NCBI GenBank assembly: GCA_902791215.1
Contig: CADAUZ010000019.1
Coordinates: 16,639-80,638, forward strand
Length of the DNA stretch: 64,000 nt
Direction of reading: 5' to 3'
From: Oscillospiraceae bacterium
GTDB taxonomy: Bacteria > Bacillota > Clostridia > Oscillospirales > Oscillospiraceae
Shown here: positions 50,949-60,619 of the stretch, in pieces
Layout: every line of letters starts with the position of its first letter
Numbering within the stretch: the stretch's first letter is position 1
Made by a program: the position numbers and the translations under genes
Notes under the pieces: generated by a model
What the model was told of the DNA's origin: nothing
Database searches by the model: none
What the model saw: only the letters and a program-made list of their open reading frames with translations

Positions 50949-51617
50949 TCAGCAGCAGCACAATAGCGGCAGTCTGCCGCCGGTGCAGAGAGAGGCGGCG
51001 CAGAGCCATACCCAGATCGGGTTGAGGTTGACCGAGCGCTGGTAGCCGCTCGAATAGCTGTCGTAGAAATCGCCGCCGCTTTGCAGCATCTCCAGAAGCC
51101 GCCGGTATTCTTCGTTGTTGGGATCGAGCCTCACGGCGCGCTTTGCGTGCTCGAGCGCCGCGACCTTGTTGCCGAGATACATGTTCGCGCCGGCGGTGAG
51201 GTAGTACCACTTGCCGTCGCGCTCCTCCTCGGGCACGCCGGACAGGGCGTTGAGCGCCTCGCGGTACATGCCGTTGCGCATGAAATTCCGGGCCGCGGTA
51301 TACTCGCTGCGCTCGGTCTGACGGGCCTGGGCGTTGTAATAATCCGTCCGGCCGCTGTAGCCGTACTGCTGCTGATACGCGCCCGCAGCGCCGTAGCCCG
51401 CGCCGTAGCCCGGACCGTAGGCGGGGCCGCTCTGCACGTTCCCGTTCTTGATCTGGTCGTAGGCGGCGTTGATGTCGTTCATCTTCTCGGCGGCCTTCGG
51501 ATCGTCCGGGTTCAGGTCGGGGTGGTATTTCTTTGTCAGATCGCGATAGGCCTTCTTGACCTCATCGTCGGAGGCGTCCGGGGACACGCCCAGTACTTTA
51601 TACGGGTCCTGAACCAT
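50949..51617 (-). CDS. J-domain protein with TPR-like region and Cys-rich tail
   Basis: The 222-residue protein begins with a J domain (DPYKVLGVSPDASDDEVKKAYRDLTKKYHPDLNP, HPD at 32-34), so it should stimulate an Hsp70 ATPase. A Gly/Tyr-rich linker (~70-95) follows, then a helical TPR-like region (AARNFMRNGMYREALNALSG and ALEHAKRAVRLDPNNEEY), and a hydrophobic Cys-rich tail ending LLCCC. It is not DnaJ itself, as there are no CxxCxGxG zinc repeats. It overlaps the upstream gene by 20 bases in a three-gene operon. Confidence 0.88.
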   Translation of the reverse strand: MVQDPYKVLGVSPDASDDEVKKAYRDLTKKYHPDLNPDDPKAAEKMNDINAAYDQIKNGNVQSGPAYGPGYGAGYGAAGAYQQQYGYSGRTDYYNAQARQTERSEYTAARNFMRNGMYREALNALSGVPEEERDGKWYYLTAGANMYLGNKVAALEHAKRAVRLDPNNEEYRRLLEMLQSGGDFYDSYSSGYQRSVNLNPIWVWLCAASLCTGGRLPLLCCC

Positions 51618-52443
51618 CTTTAGGAACCTCTCCCATGTATTTTTGATTAAATGCCGCCCATAAGCCCACGCACAGGATGTTTTTCAGAAGATTCACATCC
51701 TGCACCAGGGGCAGCCTGTCAAACCAGAAAATGCACTCGCCGAGCTGCATGCGCAGTATGTCGCGGAAGCGCTCCCCGTTGTCCGCGTCTCCGGCGAGAC
51801 TGCGGAAGGGATTGTAACTGCCGTGGGAGACATCGTCCTCCAGGTCGATTGCCGCGTCCAGCAGATAGACAAAACGCCCCAGGGCGTCGGCCATGCTTCG
51901 CAGGGACTCCGCCCAGCGGTCCTCTTTATAAACGAAGATCTCGCGCATCATAGCCCCGAAGCAGGCGGCGGCCGCATCCGGGTCCTCACGGCCCGCGTCC
52001 TCCAGGGCGGAGAGCTCACCCAGTGCCTGTTCGATCGCGCCGCACTGGCGGGGGTATTTCGCCTTTACGGTTTCGTACCCGGCCTTTAAGGTCCTGGCCT
52101 CGGCCCAGGCGGTCACACGCCTGTCGTCCTTCCAGTCGTCCAGGCACTTGAGATAGGCCATGGCGATATTCATATGCGCCGCGTAATCTGTGAGCTCGCT
52201 CATGGCGTAGGGATGCGCCTCGATGGGGTGGCGGACGCAGGTTTGATCGCCCCGCTCCTCCTCCGGCTCATACAGCGAGCCGAGCAGCAGCACGAGGAAG
52301 GTCATGTCAAAGTTCAGCGTGAGGCGGGCGGTCTGCCCGAAGCAGCGGCTGAGACTTCTGCACAGTCCGCAGTATACGGATTTATAACGCGCAAGATCCT
52401 CGTTTTCCAGGACCTTTGTCGCCGCAACCAGATACCCAAACAT
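51598..52443 (-). CDS. DUF5685 family protein
   Basis: The 281-residue protein fits DUF5685: MFGYLVAATKVLENEDLARYKSVYCGLCRSL near the start with a YCGLC motif, NFDMTFLVLLLGSLYEPE, MNIAMAYLKCLDDWKDD and YLLDAAIDLEDD. The acidic DDxxDD-like runs in an all-helical fold resemble isoprenoid-synthase-type active sites, which is a guess. The ATG at 52443 overlaps the previous stop (TGATG). It is commonly beside a J-domain gene, as here. Confidence 0.75.
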   Translation of the reverse strand: MFGYLVAATKVLENEDLARYKSVYCGLCRSLSRCFGQTARLTLNFDMTFLVLLLGSLYEPEEERGDQTCVRHPIEAHPYAMSELTDYAAHMNIAMAYLKCLDDWKDDRRVTAWAEARTLKAGYETVKAKYPRQCGAIEQALGELSALEDAGREDPDAAAACFGAMMREIFVYKEDRWAESLRSMADALGRFVYLLDAAIDLEDDVSHGSYNPFRSLAGDADNGERFRDILRMQLGECIFWFDRLPLVQDVNLLKNILCVGLWAAFNQKYMGEVPKDGSGPV

Positions 52444-52847
52444 CAGCTTTTCCCCGTAAACGAATTGCCGCACTTGCGGCAGACGATCTTGATCTTGCCG
52501 TTGCCGCGCGGTACGCGCAGCGTGGTCTTGCAGGAGGGACAGGTAAAGAACTTATAGTCTTTGCGCTGCACCCATTTCTCCCTGCGGATCTTGAGTCCGG
52601 CCTGCACGCTGTAGAGCAGGCGCAGGAACTTTCCGTTCTCCTCGCGCCGTTTGGTGAGGTTGCGCGAGAACATGCGGAAGTAGATATAGCCCAGCAGCAC
52701 CAGAACGGCTGCGAACATCCAGCGCCCGACCTGCCCGCCGATGAGCGTCGCCGCGATGAGCAGCACCGCGTCCACGGCATACAGAAACAGATTCAGTTGA
52801 TCGTTGCCGTTCCTCCCGACCATGAAACGCGTCAGTTTTTCTCTCAT
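52443..52847 (-). CDS. Two-helix membrane protein with C-terminal zinc ribbon
   Basis: The 134-residue protein has two helices at about 18-38 and 42-60, then a basic cytoplasmic segment and a C-terminal zinc ribbon (CPSC at 102-105 and CRKC at 122-125). The ribbon resembles those of rubredoxin-like or transcription-factor ribbons and may bind nucleic acid or protein. It leads the operon with DUF5685 and the J-domain protein, and all three may serve a membrane folding or quality-control task (inference). Confidence 0.75.
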   Translation of the reverse strand: MREKLTRFMVGRNGNDQLNLFLYAVDAVLLIAATLIGGQVGRWMFAAVLVLLGYIYFRMFSRNLTKRREENGKFLRLLYSVQAGLKIRREKWVQRKDYKFFTCPSCKTTLRVPRGNGKIKIVCRKCGNSFTGKS

Positions 52848-53046
52848 GAGGCTCCGCCATCGCTTTCTTCAGGATTCATACTTTGTAATTTTACCACATC
52901 ATGGCGGCAATGTATCAAAAAACTGTGAATTTCTGAATCGTCATTAAAATACCACCAAATTCCCAATCATGCAAGAGGGGAATCGCGGCTTGCAAAACAA
53001 GCGAAGAACGTATAAACTATCTCTATCAAACAACACGGAGGCGGCT

Positions 53047-53787
53047 ATGACGCGCAATTTCAGACTCACGCTCTGCTATGACGGCACGCGCTACCGCGGC
53101 TGGCAGCGGCAGGGGAACACCGACAACACCATCCAGGCCAGAACGGAGGGCCTGCTCTCCCGCATGCTCAAGCAGCCTGTGGAGCTTGCCGCCTCCGGGC
53201 GCACGGACGCGGGCGTACACGCCAGGCGCCAGGTCTGTTCCTTCAAGGCGGACACGAATTATGACACCAAAATTATGTTAACAGAATTACGTAAATATCT
53301 CCCCGAGGACATCGGCGCCCTTTCGCTCACTGAGGCCGCCCCGCGTTTTCACGCAAGGCTCAACTGCCGGGAAAAGACCTACGTCTACCGGGTCTGGAAC
53401 AGCGCGGAGCCTAACGTCTTTGAGCGGCGCTATCTGTACGCTTACCCCGCCGCGCTGGATCTGGGCACCATGCGGGAGGCCGCGGCGCTGCTGCTGGGGG
53501 AGCATGACTTCTCCGCCTTCTGCTCGAATAAGCACATGAAAAAGTCCGCCGTGCGGGAGCTGAAAAGCATTGAAATCGAGCGCCTGGGCGGAGAAGTGCG
53601 CCTGACCTTCACCGGCAGCGGTTTTCTCTACAACATGGTGCGCATCCTCACGGGGACGCTTCTGGAGGTCGGCAGCGGACAGCGCAGCGCCCGAAGCGCG
53701 CGTGAGGCGCTTGAAAGCCTTGACCGGGAACAGGCGGGCTTCACCGCCCCGGCCCAGGGGCTGATCCTCTGGGATGTGCGCTACTGA
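53047..53787 (+). CDS. truA: tRNA pseudouridine(38-40) synthase TruA
   Basis: The 246-residue protein is TruA: RNFRLTLCYDGTRYRGWQRQGN, the catalytic ASGRTDAGVHA (Asp), VYRVWNSAEP and FTGSGFLYNMVRILTGTLLEVG. It converts U38-U40 of the anticodon stem to pseudouridine. The start at 53047 has CGGAGGCGG upstream; an in-frame start at 52969 adds non-homologous residues. A 42-base AT-rich block at 53256-53297 carries three units of the window's 14-base repeat inside the gene, without changing the family's length here. Confidence 0.96.
   Translation: MTRNFRLTLCYDGTRYRGWQRQGNTDNTIQARTEGLLSRMLKQPVELAASGRTDAGVHARRQVCSFKADTNYDTKIMLTELRKYLPEDIGALSLTEAAPRFHARLNCREKTYVYRVWNSAEPNVFERRYLYAYPAALDLGTMREAAALLLGEHDFSAFCSNKHMKKSAVRELKSIEIERLGGEVRLTFTGSGFLYNMVRILTGTLLEVGSGQRSARSAREALESLDREQAGFTAPAQGLILWDVRY
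53256..53297. repeat. Three 14-base repeat units inside truA
   Basis: The units gaattatgacacca, aaattatgttaaca and gaattacgtaaata share ATTATG/ATTACG at the same offset and match the intergenic arrays at 4014, 9994 and 10323. The reading frame stays open. Confidence 0.45.
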
Positions 53788-53833
53788 GTATGGACGGGAG
53801 ATGTAAACAAACGGTAAAGCAGCCGGTTTTTTA

Positions 53834-53862
53834 TTGCAAAGAGCGGGGCTGTTTGATAAAAT
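53834..53862 (+). promoter_or_regulatory. Predicted promoter for the LRR-protease locus
   Basis: TTGCAA (53834-53839), 17 bases, TAAAAT (53857-53862). Confidence 0.6.
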
Positions 53863-53907
53863 CATAAAAAGCATTTTGAACAATTGACCCCAATAGGAGC
53901 AGTATTC

Positions 53908-56316
53908 ATGAAAAAAGTTTCAGTTTTCCTGACTGTATGTATATTGATCGCCCTGCTTATACCGTTTTCCGCCGAGGTATCGGCGGCCAATGACGAGGTG
54001 CTGTTTGTGCTGCCGGCAGGCTTGCGGGAGATCGGGGAGGAGGCTTTCCGGGATACAGCCCTTGATACGGTGATACTCCCCGAAGGGCTGACCGGGATCG
54101 GCGCGCTTTCGTTTGCCGGCAGCAGTGTCCGGGAGATCCATATTCCGGCCTCGGTGCAGGAGATCGCGGACGATGCCTTCCTGGACTGCGGCAACGCATT
54201 GACGGCTTACGTCCCCTTTGGCAGCTATGCCCACGGCTGGTGCGTACGGCACAACATCGCTGTCAGCTTCCCGGACGGCTGCCGGAGTATCGAACCGGGC
54301 AGCGTCACCGCCGCTGTCGGCAGCGGTGCAGAGCGTGCGCGTTTGTGCTTTGTACCGGCGGAAAGCGGGAAATACACGCTGGAATCGACGGGCGAAAATG
54401 ATACGCTGGTCTGCCTGTATGACGCTGTCGGCACGAAGCTTGCGGACGACGATGACAGCGGTGAGAACGGGAATTTCAGCCTCAGCTGGGATTTCACCGC
54501 CGGGTTTGTGTATTATTATGAAGTGTATTTCTACAGCGAAAGCAGGACCGGCGATATCCCTCTGGTCTTGAGCAAGGACAAGCCGACGGCGATCCTGTCC
54601 CACCCGGCGGATGTTTCCGCAAGAGCCAATGCCGAGCTGCGCTTCCATGTGGAGGCCGAGGGCAGCGCCCTGCGCTATCAGTGGCAGAGAAAGCTGCCTG
54701 CGGGAGATACATGGGAGAACACCGCCCTCGTCGGCAGCACCACCGATACCCTGCGCTTTACCGCCCTGGCGCAGTATGACGGCTGGCAGTTCCGGTGTAT
54801 GGTGTCCGGCCGCGACGGCGCCACACTCTACAGTGACGGCGCGTCCTTTACCTTCCAACCGGAGATCAGCCTGGGGACGAGCAGCCATGTTATCAGCAAT
54901 CCCGGCAATCAGGCCAGACTCTACTTTGTCCCGGCGGTCTCCGGCAGCTATACGATCCAGTCCTCCGGCACGGGCGACACGAGGGTGTTCCTGTACAAGG
55001 AGAACGGACAGCAGCTTGCCTTCGACGACGATAGTGGCGACAGTCTCAACTTCCGTCTCACATACACGTTTACGGCAAATACCGTCTATTACTTCGTAAT
55101 CGGCTACTGCAACAAGGAAACCGGGACGATCAGCGTACAGTTCACAGCGGGCGCCGCGCCTCAGATCACGCGCCAGCCTGCAAGCCTCAGCGTGCTCAGC
55201 GGTTCTGCCGTTTCCTTCACGGTGCAGGCGTCAGGGGGGACGGGAACCCTGCGCTACCAGTGGCAGGAGAGGGACAGCGGCGGAACCTGGTACAATTCAA
55301 GCCTGAACGGGAACCGGACGGACACCCTGAGCTTCACGGCTGAAGCCGGACAGAACAAGCGGCAGTTTCGCTGCGTGGTCACAGACGAAAATAATCTGAC
55401 AGCCGAAAGCAATATGGCGACGCTTACCGTCACGGTGCCCGAGACCAAATACCGGGCATTGCTGATTGCCGAGGTGGACTTTGAGGGGGATCGGGCGAGA
55501 CCCGGCAACGCCGTCGATGTGACCAGTATGGACAGCATGCTCCGCAGCATTCACGGCCCCACAGGGCAGCTCTATACGATCTACGGCGGTAACAATGAGT
55601 ATGTGAACGCAAGCCCCACGCGCATCCTGGATCTGATCTCCTCGAGCTTTGCCGGCGCGACGGAAGAGGATGTGTCGCTGTTTTTCATCAGTACGCACGG
55701 CGTGGAGACCGCCGACGGTGTCACCGCCGGGGCGCTCGGCACGGTGGACAGCTCATCCGGACATCGCTACTATCTCCCGGACGGCAGATATTATGAAATC
55801 CCGAACCACCTGTTCATTGACGAGCTTGCCACCGCGCTCAAGGCGGTGCCGGGCAAGGTGATCGTGTTGATCAACACCTGCGGCTCCGGCGCGGGCGTCT
55901 ACGCGGCCGGGCTGAATAACGGCGTTTTTGAAGAGGACTTCGACGCGGATCTCTTCGGCGAGCAGGTGATCCGGGCCTTCGCGGATTTGGACGAGGGCGT
56001 GGAGGAGGTCACGGCGCAGACCGGTGAGCTGCGCGTTGAAAACAAGTTCTATGTCCTCACCTCTTCGGCCCACAAGGAGACGACCTATGGATACCCGAGT
56101 ACCGGCGGCATCTTTGTCTCCGGTGTCGTGGAGGGCATCGGCAGTTCCGGCAGCATACCCGCCGACAGCAATACTGACGGCTTTGCCACACTGAGCGAGC
56201 TGTACAGATACGCCTATAACTATGTGTTGAACGAATCCTACCTCAAGAGCCATAATATCACCCAGCGCGTGCAGGTGTACCCCGCGGACAGCGATTATAA
56301 ACTGTTCAGGCGCTGA
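53908..56316 (+). CDS. Secreted LRR/Ig-like protein with caspase-like (clan CD) protease domain
   Basis: The 802-residue protein has a signal peptide (to ~27), BspA-type leucine-rich repeats (~30-110: LREIGEEAF, LTGIGALSF, VQEIADDAF), a PPC-like beta domain (~130-225), an Ig-like domain (~230-310), a second PPC-like and second Ig-like domain (to ~505), and a C-terminal peptidase domain of the C14/C11 type. The catalytic pair is His597 (FFISTHGV) and Cys658 (VLINTCGSGAG). It should act outside the cell. It stands just upstream of a secreted subtilase, likely in one unit. The in-frame TTG at 53884 is rejected as a start. Confidence 0.82.
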   Translation: MKKVSVFLTVCILIALLIPFSAEVSAANDEVLFVLPAGLREIGEEAFRDTALDTVILPEGLTGIGALSFAGSSVREIHIPASVQEIADDAFLDCGNALTAYVPFGSYAHGWCVRHNIAVSFPDGCRSIEPGSVTAAVGSGAERARLCFVPAESGKYTLESTGENDTLVCLYDAVGTKLADDDDSGENGNFSLSWDFTAGFVYYYEVYFYSESRTGDIPLVLSKDKPTAILSHPADVSARANAELRFHVEAEGSALRYQWQRKLPAGDTWENTALVGSTTDTLRFTALAQYDGWQFRCMVSGRDGATLYSDGASFTFQPEISLGTSSHVISNPGNQARLYFVPAVSGSYTIQSSGTGDTRVFLYKENGQQLAFDDDSGDSLNFRLTYTFTANTVYYFVIGYCNKETGTISVQFTAGAAPQITRQPASLSVLSGSAVSFTVQASGGTGTLRYQWQERDSGGTWYNSSLNGNRTDTLSFTAEAGQNKRQFRCVVTDENNLTAESNMATLTVTVPETKYRALLIAEVDFEGDRARPGNAVDVTSMDSMLRSIHGPTGQLYTIYGGNNEYVNASPTRILDLISSSFAGATEEDVSLFFISTHGVETADGVTAGALGTVDSSSGHRYYLPDGRYYEIPNHLFIDELATALKAVPGKVIVLINTCGSGAGVYAAGLNNGVFEEDFDADLFGEQVIRAFADLDEGVEEVTAQTGELRVENKFYVLTSSAHKETTYGYPSTGGIFVSGVVEGIGSSGSIPADSNTDGFATLSELYRYAYNYVLNESYLKSHNITQRVQVYPADSDYKLFRR

Positions 56317-56388
56317 TATAATGAACGCATGCCCGGGAAGTATGATCTTCCCTCGCAGCATCATTTCGGAAAGGACGGTGAGCGCCGT

Positions 56389-58155
56389 TTGAAGACGATG
56401 ATACGAAAGTGCTTTTGTGCGCTTCTGCTGTTTGCAGCCTGCCTGTCCTTTCCACAAAATACGGCGCGCGCCGAGGACACCGGGCTTTCCCCGGACGAGT
56501 TCCCGCCGCTGATCGACTGCTCAGAGGATCAAAGCGCCTACGGGAAAACGGTCGCGCTCTTGAACCGCCTGGCCGGGACGGATTACCCCGAGCCGGACAC
56601 GGAGATCGGAAGGCGCTCCGAGGAAATGCGGCTCTATCCCGTACTCTGTCGGACAGACGGCTCGGCCGTTGACTTTGCTGTGTGGGACCCCCGGCATGTG
56701 ATTTGCGGCCCCGATCACTGTTATACCCTTTATTTCGGCGGCGAAGCCCTGGCTTCGATCGCGGCTGAGGCGTTGTCCGCGCTCCCGGGGATCGAGTATG
56801 CGGAGCGGGATGGGATCGTGGAAGCGTGCGCGACAGAGACGGCGGCCTTTCGCTCCTGGGGCGCGGAGGCTATGGAGTATGGAGAATATCTGAACTATTG
56901 CGGCGGCATTGCGCGAGGCCGCGCGGTCGTCGCCGTGGTGGACTCCGGAATGTATCCCCACCCGGAGCTTGCAGATCGTATACGGGAAAGCGGCTTTGAC
57001 TATATCGACGGGGACGAAGATGCGACGAATGATCCCTTCGGCCACGGCACGAATGTCGGCGGCGTCATTGCCGACTGTACCCGGGGCTTCCCGGTGTACC
57101 TCTACCCGATCCGCATGCTCGACAGCAGCGGGTACGGCAGCACGTCCAACGCGGTCAACGCCATCCGCGAGGCGACGGGGAAGGGCGTCGACATCATCAA
57201 CCTCTCCTTCGTGTCAAAAAACGATTCGCAGGCGCTGAACGCGGCGGTGCTTGACGCACTCGGCGCGGGCATCACGGTCGTCGTCGCGGCGGGGAACGCT
57301 GCTTCCGACGCATCAGTTTTCAGCCCGGCGGGTCTTGCGGACGCGGGCGTTATCGTCGTGGGCTCGGCCGAGGCGGACGGCAGCCGGTCAGACTTCTCCA
57401 ATTACGGCAGCAGTGTCGACCTGTACGCCTACGGCAGCAATATCCTCTGCTGCGCAAACGACGGCGGCTACGCGGAGGCGACCGGCACCTCGGTCGCGGC
57501 ACCCCATGTCTCCGCGCTCACCGCGCTTCTCACCATGACGCACGCAGGCATCACCCCGGCAGAGCTCGAGACGCGTGTATGCCTGTCGACGGAGCGGGCG
57601 GGGGAGGTCAATGTCCCGAACCTCCTGCGCATCATCCCGGCGGAACACGGCTTTTCCCTGCGTCTTCTGACAATGGACATGGAGGACAGCATCCCGCTGC
57701 CCGCGGCAGCCCGGCCCCGAACAGCCATGGAGAAAATAAGTTATCGAAGCAGCGACGACACCGTTGTGTCCGTCTCGGACGGGGTGCTGACGCCGGTCGG
57801 GACGGGGCGGGCCAAGATCACGGCACGGTGCCCGGGTCTTGCGGATGCTCTGTTCACAGTGGAGGTGACAGCGGGGGAGTGCCGCAGGCTCACCCTGCCC
57901 GAGAGCCTGAAAAGCATCGAAGCGGAGGCCTTCTCCGGTGACACGGCGCTTACGCATGTGATCGTGCCGGACGGCTGTGAGAGCATTGCGGAGGGTGCCT
58001 TTGACCAATGCCCGGCGCTTAAAACGGTGGAGCTTTCGTCAACGCTCCGAAGTCTGCCTGCGTCCTTCTCCGACGCGGTGGTGCTCTGCCCGGAGGTTGA
58101 TGCGCTTGAAGAATATCTGAAACAGCATCAAATCTCCTATATTCTCCAACCATGA
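56389..58155 (+). CDS. Secreted subtilisin-like serine protease with Big_2 and LRR modules
   Basis: The 588-residue protein has a signal peptide, a ~120-residue pro-region, and a peptidase S8 domain with the full triad: Asp185 (VVDSGM), His219 (FGHGTNVGG) and Ser368 (GTSVAAPH), plus the oxyanion Asn in AAGNAAS. After it comes a Big_2-type Ig-like module (SSDDTVVSVSDGVLTPVGTGRAKITA) and a C-terminal BspA-type LRR (LKSIEAEAF, CESIAEGAF). The LRR resembles that of the preceding caspase-like protein. The start is probably TTG 56389 or ATG 56398. It lies 72 bases after the first protease. Confidence 0.85.
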   Translation: MKTMIRKCFCALLLFAACLSFPQNTARAEDTGLSPDEFPPLIDCSEDQSAYGKTVALLNRLAGTDYPEPDTEIGRRSEEMRLYPVLCRTDGSAVDFAVWDPRHVICGPDHCYTLYFGGEALASIAAEALSALPGIEYAERDGIVEACATETAAFRSWGAEAMEYGEYLNYCGGIARGRAVVAVVDSGMYPHPELADRIRESGFDYIDGDEDATNDPFGHGTNVGGVIADCTRGFPVYLYPIRMLDSSGYGSTSNAVNAIREATGKGVDIINLSFVSKNDSQALNAAVLDALGAGITVVVAAGNAASDASVFSPAGLADAGVIVVGSAEADGSRSDFSNYGSSVDLYAYGSNILCCANDGGYAEATGTSVAAPHVSALTALLTMTHAGITPAELETRVCLSTERAGEVNVPNLLRIIPAEHGFSLRLLTMDMEDSIPLPAAARPRTAMEKISYRSSDDTVVSVSDGVLTPVGTGRAKITARCPGLADALFTVEVTAGECRRLTLPESLKSIEAEAFSGDTALTHVIVPDGCESIAEGAFDQCPALKTVELSSTLRSLPASFSDAVVLCPEVDALEEYLKQHQISYILQP

Positions 58156-58182
58156 GTGGGGATATTTGTTGAAAAGTAATCA

Positions 58183-58211
58183 TTGACACCCCTGACGAAT
58201 CCTGCTAAAAT
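58183..58211 (+). promoter_or_regulatory. Sigma-A promoter for the pot leader and operon
   Basis: TTGACA (58183-58188), 17 bases, TAAAAT (58206-58211). The transcript should start near 58218, some 375 bases before potA. Confidence 0.75.
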
Positions 58212-58218
58212 AAGGCGT

Positions 58219-58400
58219 CTCAATTGGATATACCGAGTTTATCCGAAGCAAGATATCGACCGCCCTATCAGGGCCAAGGCCATACGGACAGCCGGGTCGG
58301 ATGCCGAAGAACCGCGGAATGCGGCGGCAACTTCTGTTGCCTTATTGATTGAGCTGGGAACCGTCCTTTCGATACGGTTTCATGGGAGCTCAAATTTTAT
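58219..58400 (+). ncRNA. Candidate structured leader RNA, first folded region with terminator
   Basis: Right after the promoter, CTCAAT (58219-58224) can pair with ATTGAG (58348-58353) as a closing P1. Inside are a GGATA/TATCC hairpin (58226-58244); a three-way element closed by CGACC/GGTCG (58257-58261 and 58295-58299) holding GCCC/GGGC (58262-58274) and GGC/GCC (58278-58293) hairpins; and GCCG/CGGC stacked on CCGC/GCGG (58303-58328). The P1 3' strand overlaps TTGAGCT (58349-58355), which pairs with AGCTCAA (58387-58393) in a terminator-like hairpin, so the two folds exclude each other, as in a riboswitch. I do not recognise the class. The frame at 58183-58410 is not credible as a gene. Confidence 0.55.
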
Positions 58401-58486
58401 GGTTTTGTAAAAGCATACAAATCTGTGAAATGGTCAATAAGAGTAGTAAAAGTGTTCTTTGCTATATAGACTCTTAAAATCCATTG

Positions 58487-58593
58487 AGGCCGGGCCCTGT
58501 TTCTTGCCGGGGCTCTATATGTGTATATGCACATCCGGTCCCTTACAGCAGCTATGCTTTTGCATGGCTGCTTTTTCGTTTGGGGGACGGGAT
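58487..58593 (+). promoter_or_regulatory. Second folded region and terminator just before potA
   Basis: GGCCGG (58488-58493) can pair with CCGGTC (58535-58540), enclosing GCCC/GGGC (58494-58513) and ATGTG/CACAT (58519-58534). A textbook terminator follows: AGCAGCTATGC (58547-58557) with GCATGGCTGCT (58562-58572), then TTTTT, ending 18 bases before the potA ATG and before its ribosome site. Attenuation of the operon is inferred. Confidence 0.55.
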
Positions 58594-59737
<1,144 letters not shown>

Positions 59738-59745
<8 letters not shown>

Positions 59746-60607
59746 GAAAACCCGCAGTCTTATACAGTATATGACGCTGACGCCCTATTCCATCTGGGCG
59801 GCGGTGTTCATCGTGGTCCCGCTTGTGTTTGTGGCCTACTACGCCTTCACGGACCAGAACTTCCACTTCACTTTTGACAATATCAGCCGTTTCTTTACCG
59901 CCACCTCTCAGATCGACGACGGGGAGTCGGTGAAGGAGGTACACACCTATCTCGTCATTTTCATGCGCTCGTTAAAGCTCGCGGTCATCTCCACGGTCAT
60001 CTGCCTGCTGATGGGGTATCCGCTGGCCTACATCATGGCCAGAGCGAAGGAGCGCACCCAGAGCATTCTGATGACCCTCATCATGATCCCCATGTGGATG
60101 AACTTCCTGATCCGCACCTACGCCTGGATGACCATTCTGCAGGATACCGGCATCCTCAACAGCATCCTCTCAGCTCTGCACCTCGGGCGCGTCCACATCA
60201 TCGGCACCGAGACCGCGGTCGTCATCGGCATGGTGTACGACTATTTCCCGTACATGGTGCTGCCGATTTACTCCGTCATGGCAAAGCTTGACGTGAGACT
60301 CCTGGAGGCCGCCTCCGACCTCGGCTGCCCTTCGGTGAGCGTACTGCGCCGCGTGATCTGGCCCCTGAGCCTGCCCGGGGTCCTCTCCGGCGTGACCATG
60401 GTGCTCATCCCCTCGATCAGTACCTTCTACATCTCCCAGAAGCTCGGCAACGGCAAGTTCTACCTCATCGGCGACGCCATCGAGGGACAGTACACGGCCA
60501 ACAACCTGCACTTTGCCGCCGCCATCGCCTTCATCCTGATGGTGATCCTGCTTTTCTGCATGCAGCTGATACAGAAGCTCACCAACCGCAAGATTATCGT
60601 TCCGTAA
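59738..60607 (+). CDS. potB: Spermidine/putrescine ABC transporter permease PotB
   Basis: The 289-residue protein has six predicted helices and the permease EAA motif [25 protein letters not shown], which docks onto PotA. It forms one half of the membrane channel. The ATG at 59738 overlaps the end of potA. In-frame upstream starts at 59714 are within potA and unlikely. Confidence 0.92.
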
Positions 60608-60619
60608 GGAGGGGAGAAT

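Noticed and set aside
58219..58360. Known riboswitch classes (SAM-I, TPP, FMN, cobalamin, ykkC, ydaO, yybP-ykoY, T-box)
   Set aside because: The core conserved sequences of these classes that I recall are absent, so none was assigned.
58183..58410. A 75-residue open frame in the pot leader
   Set aside because: It begins within the -35 box of the promoter, has no ribosome site, and overlaps the folded RNA region.
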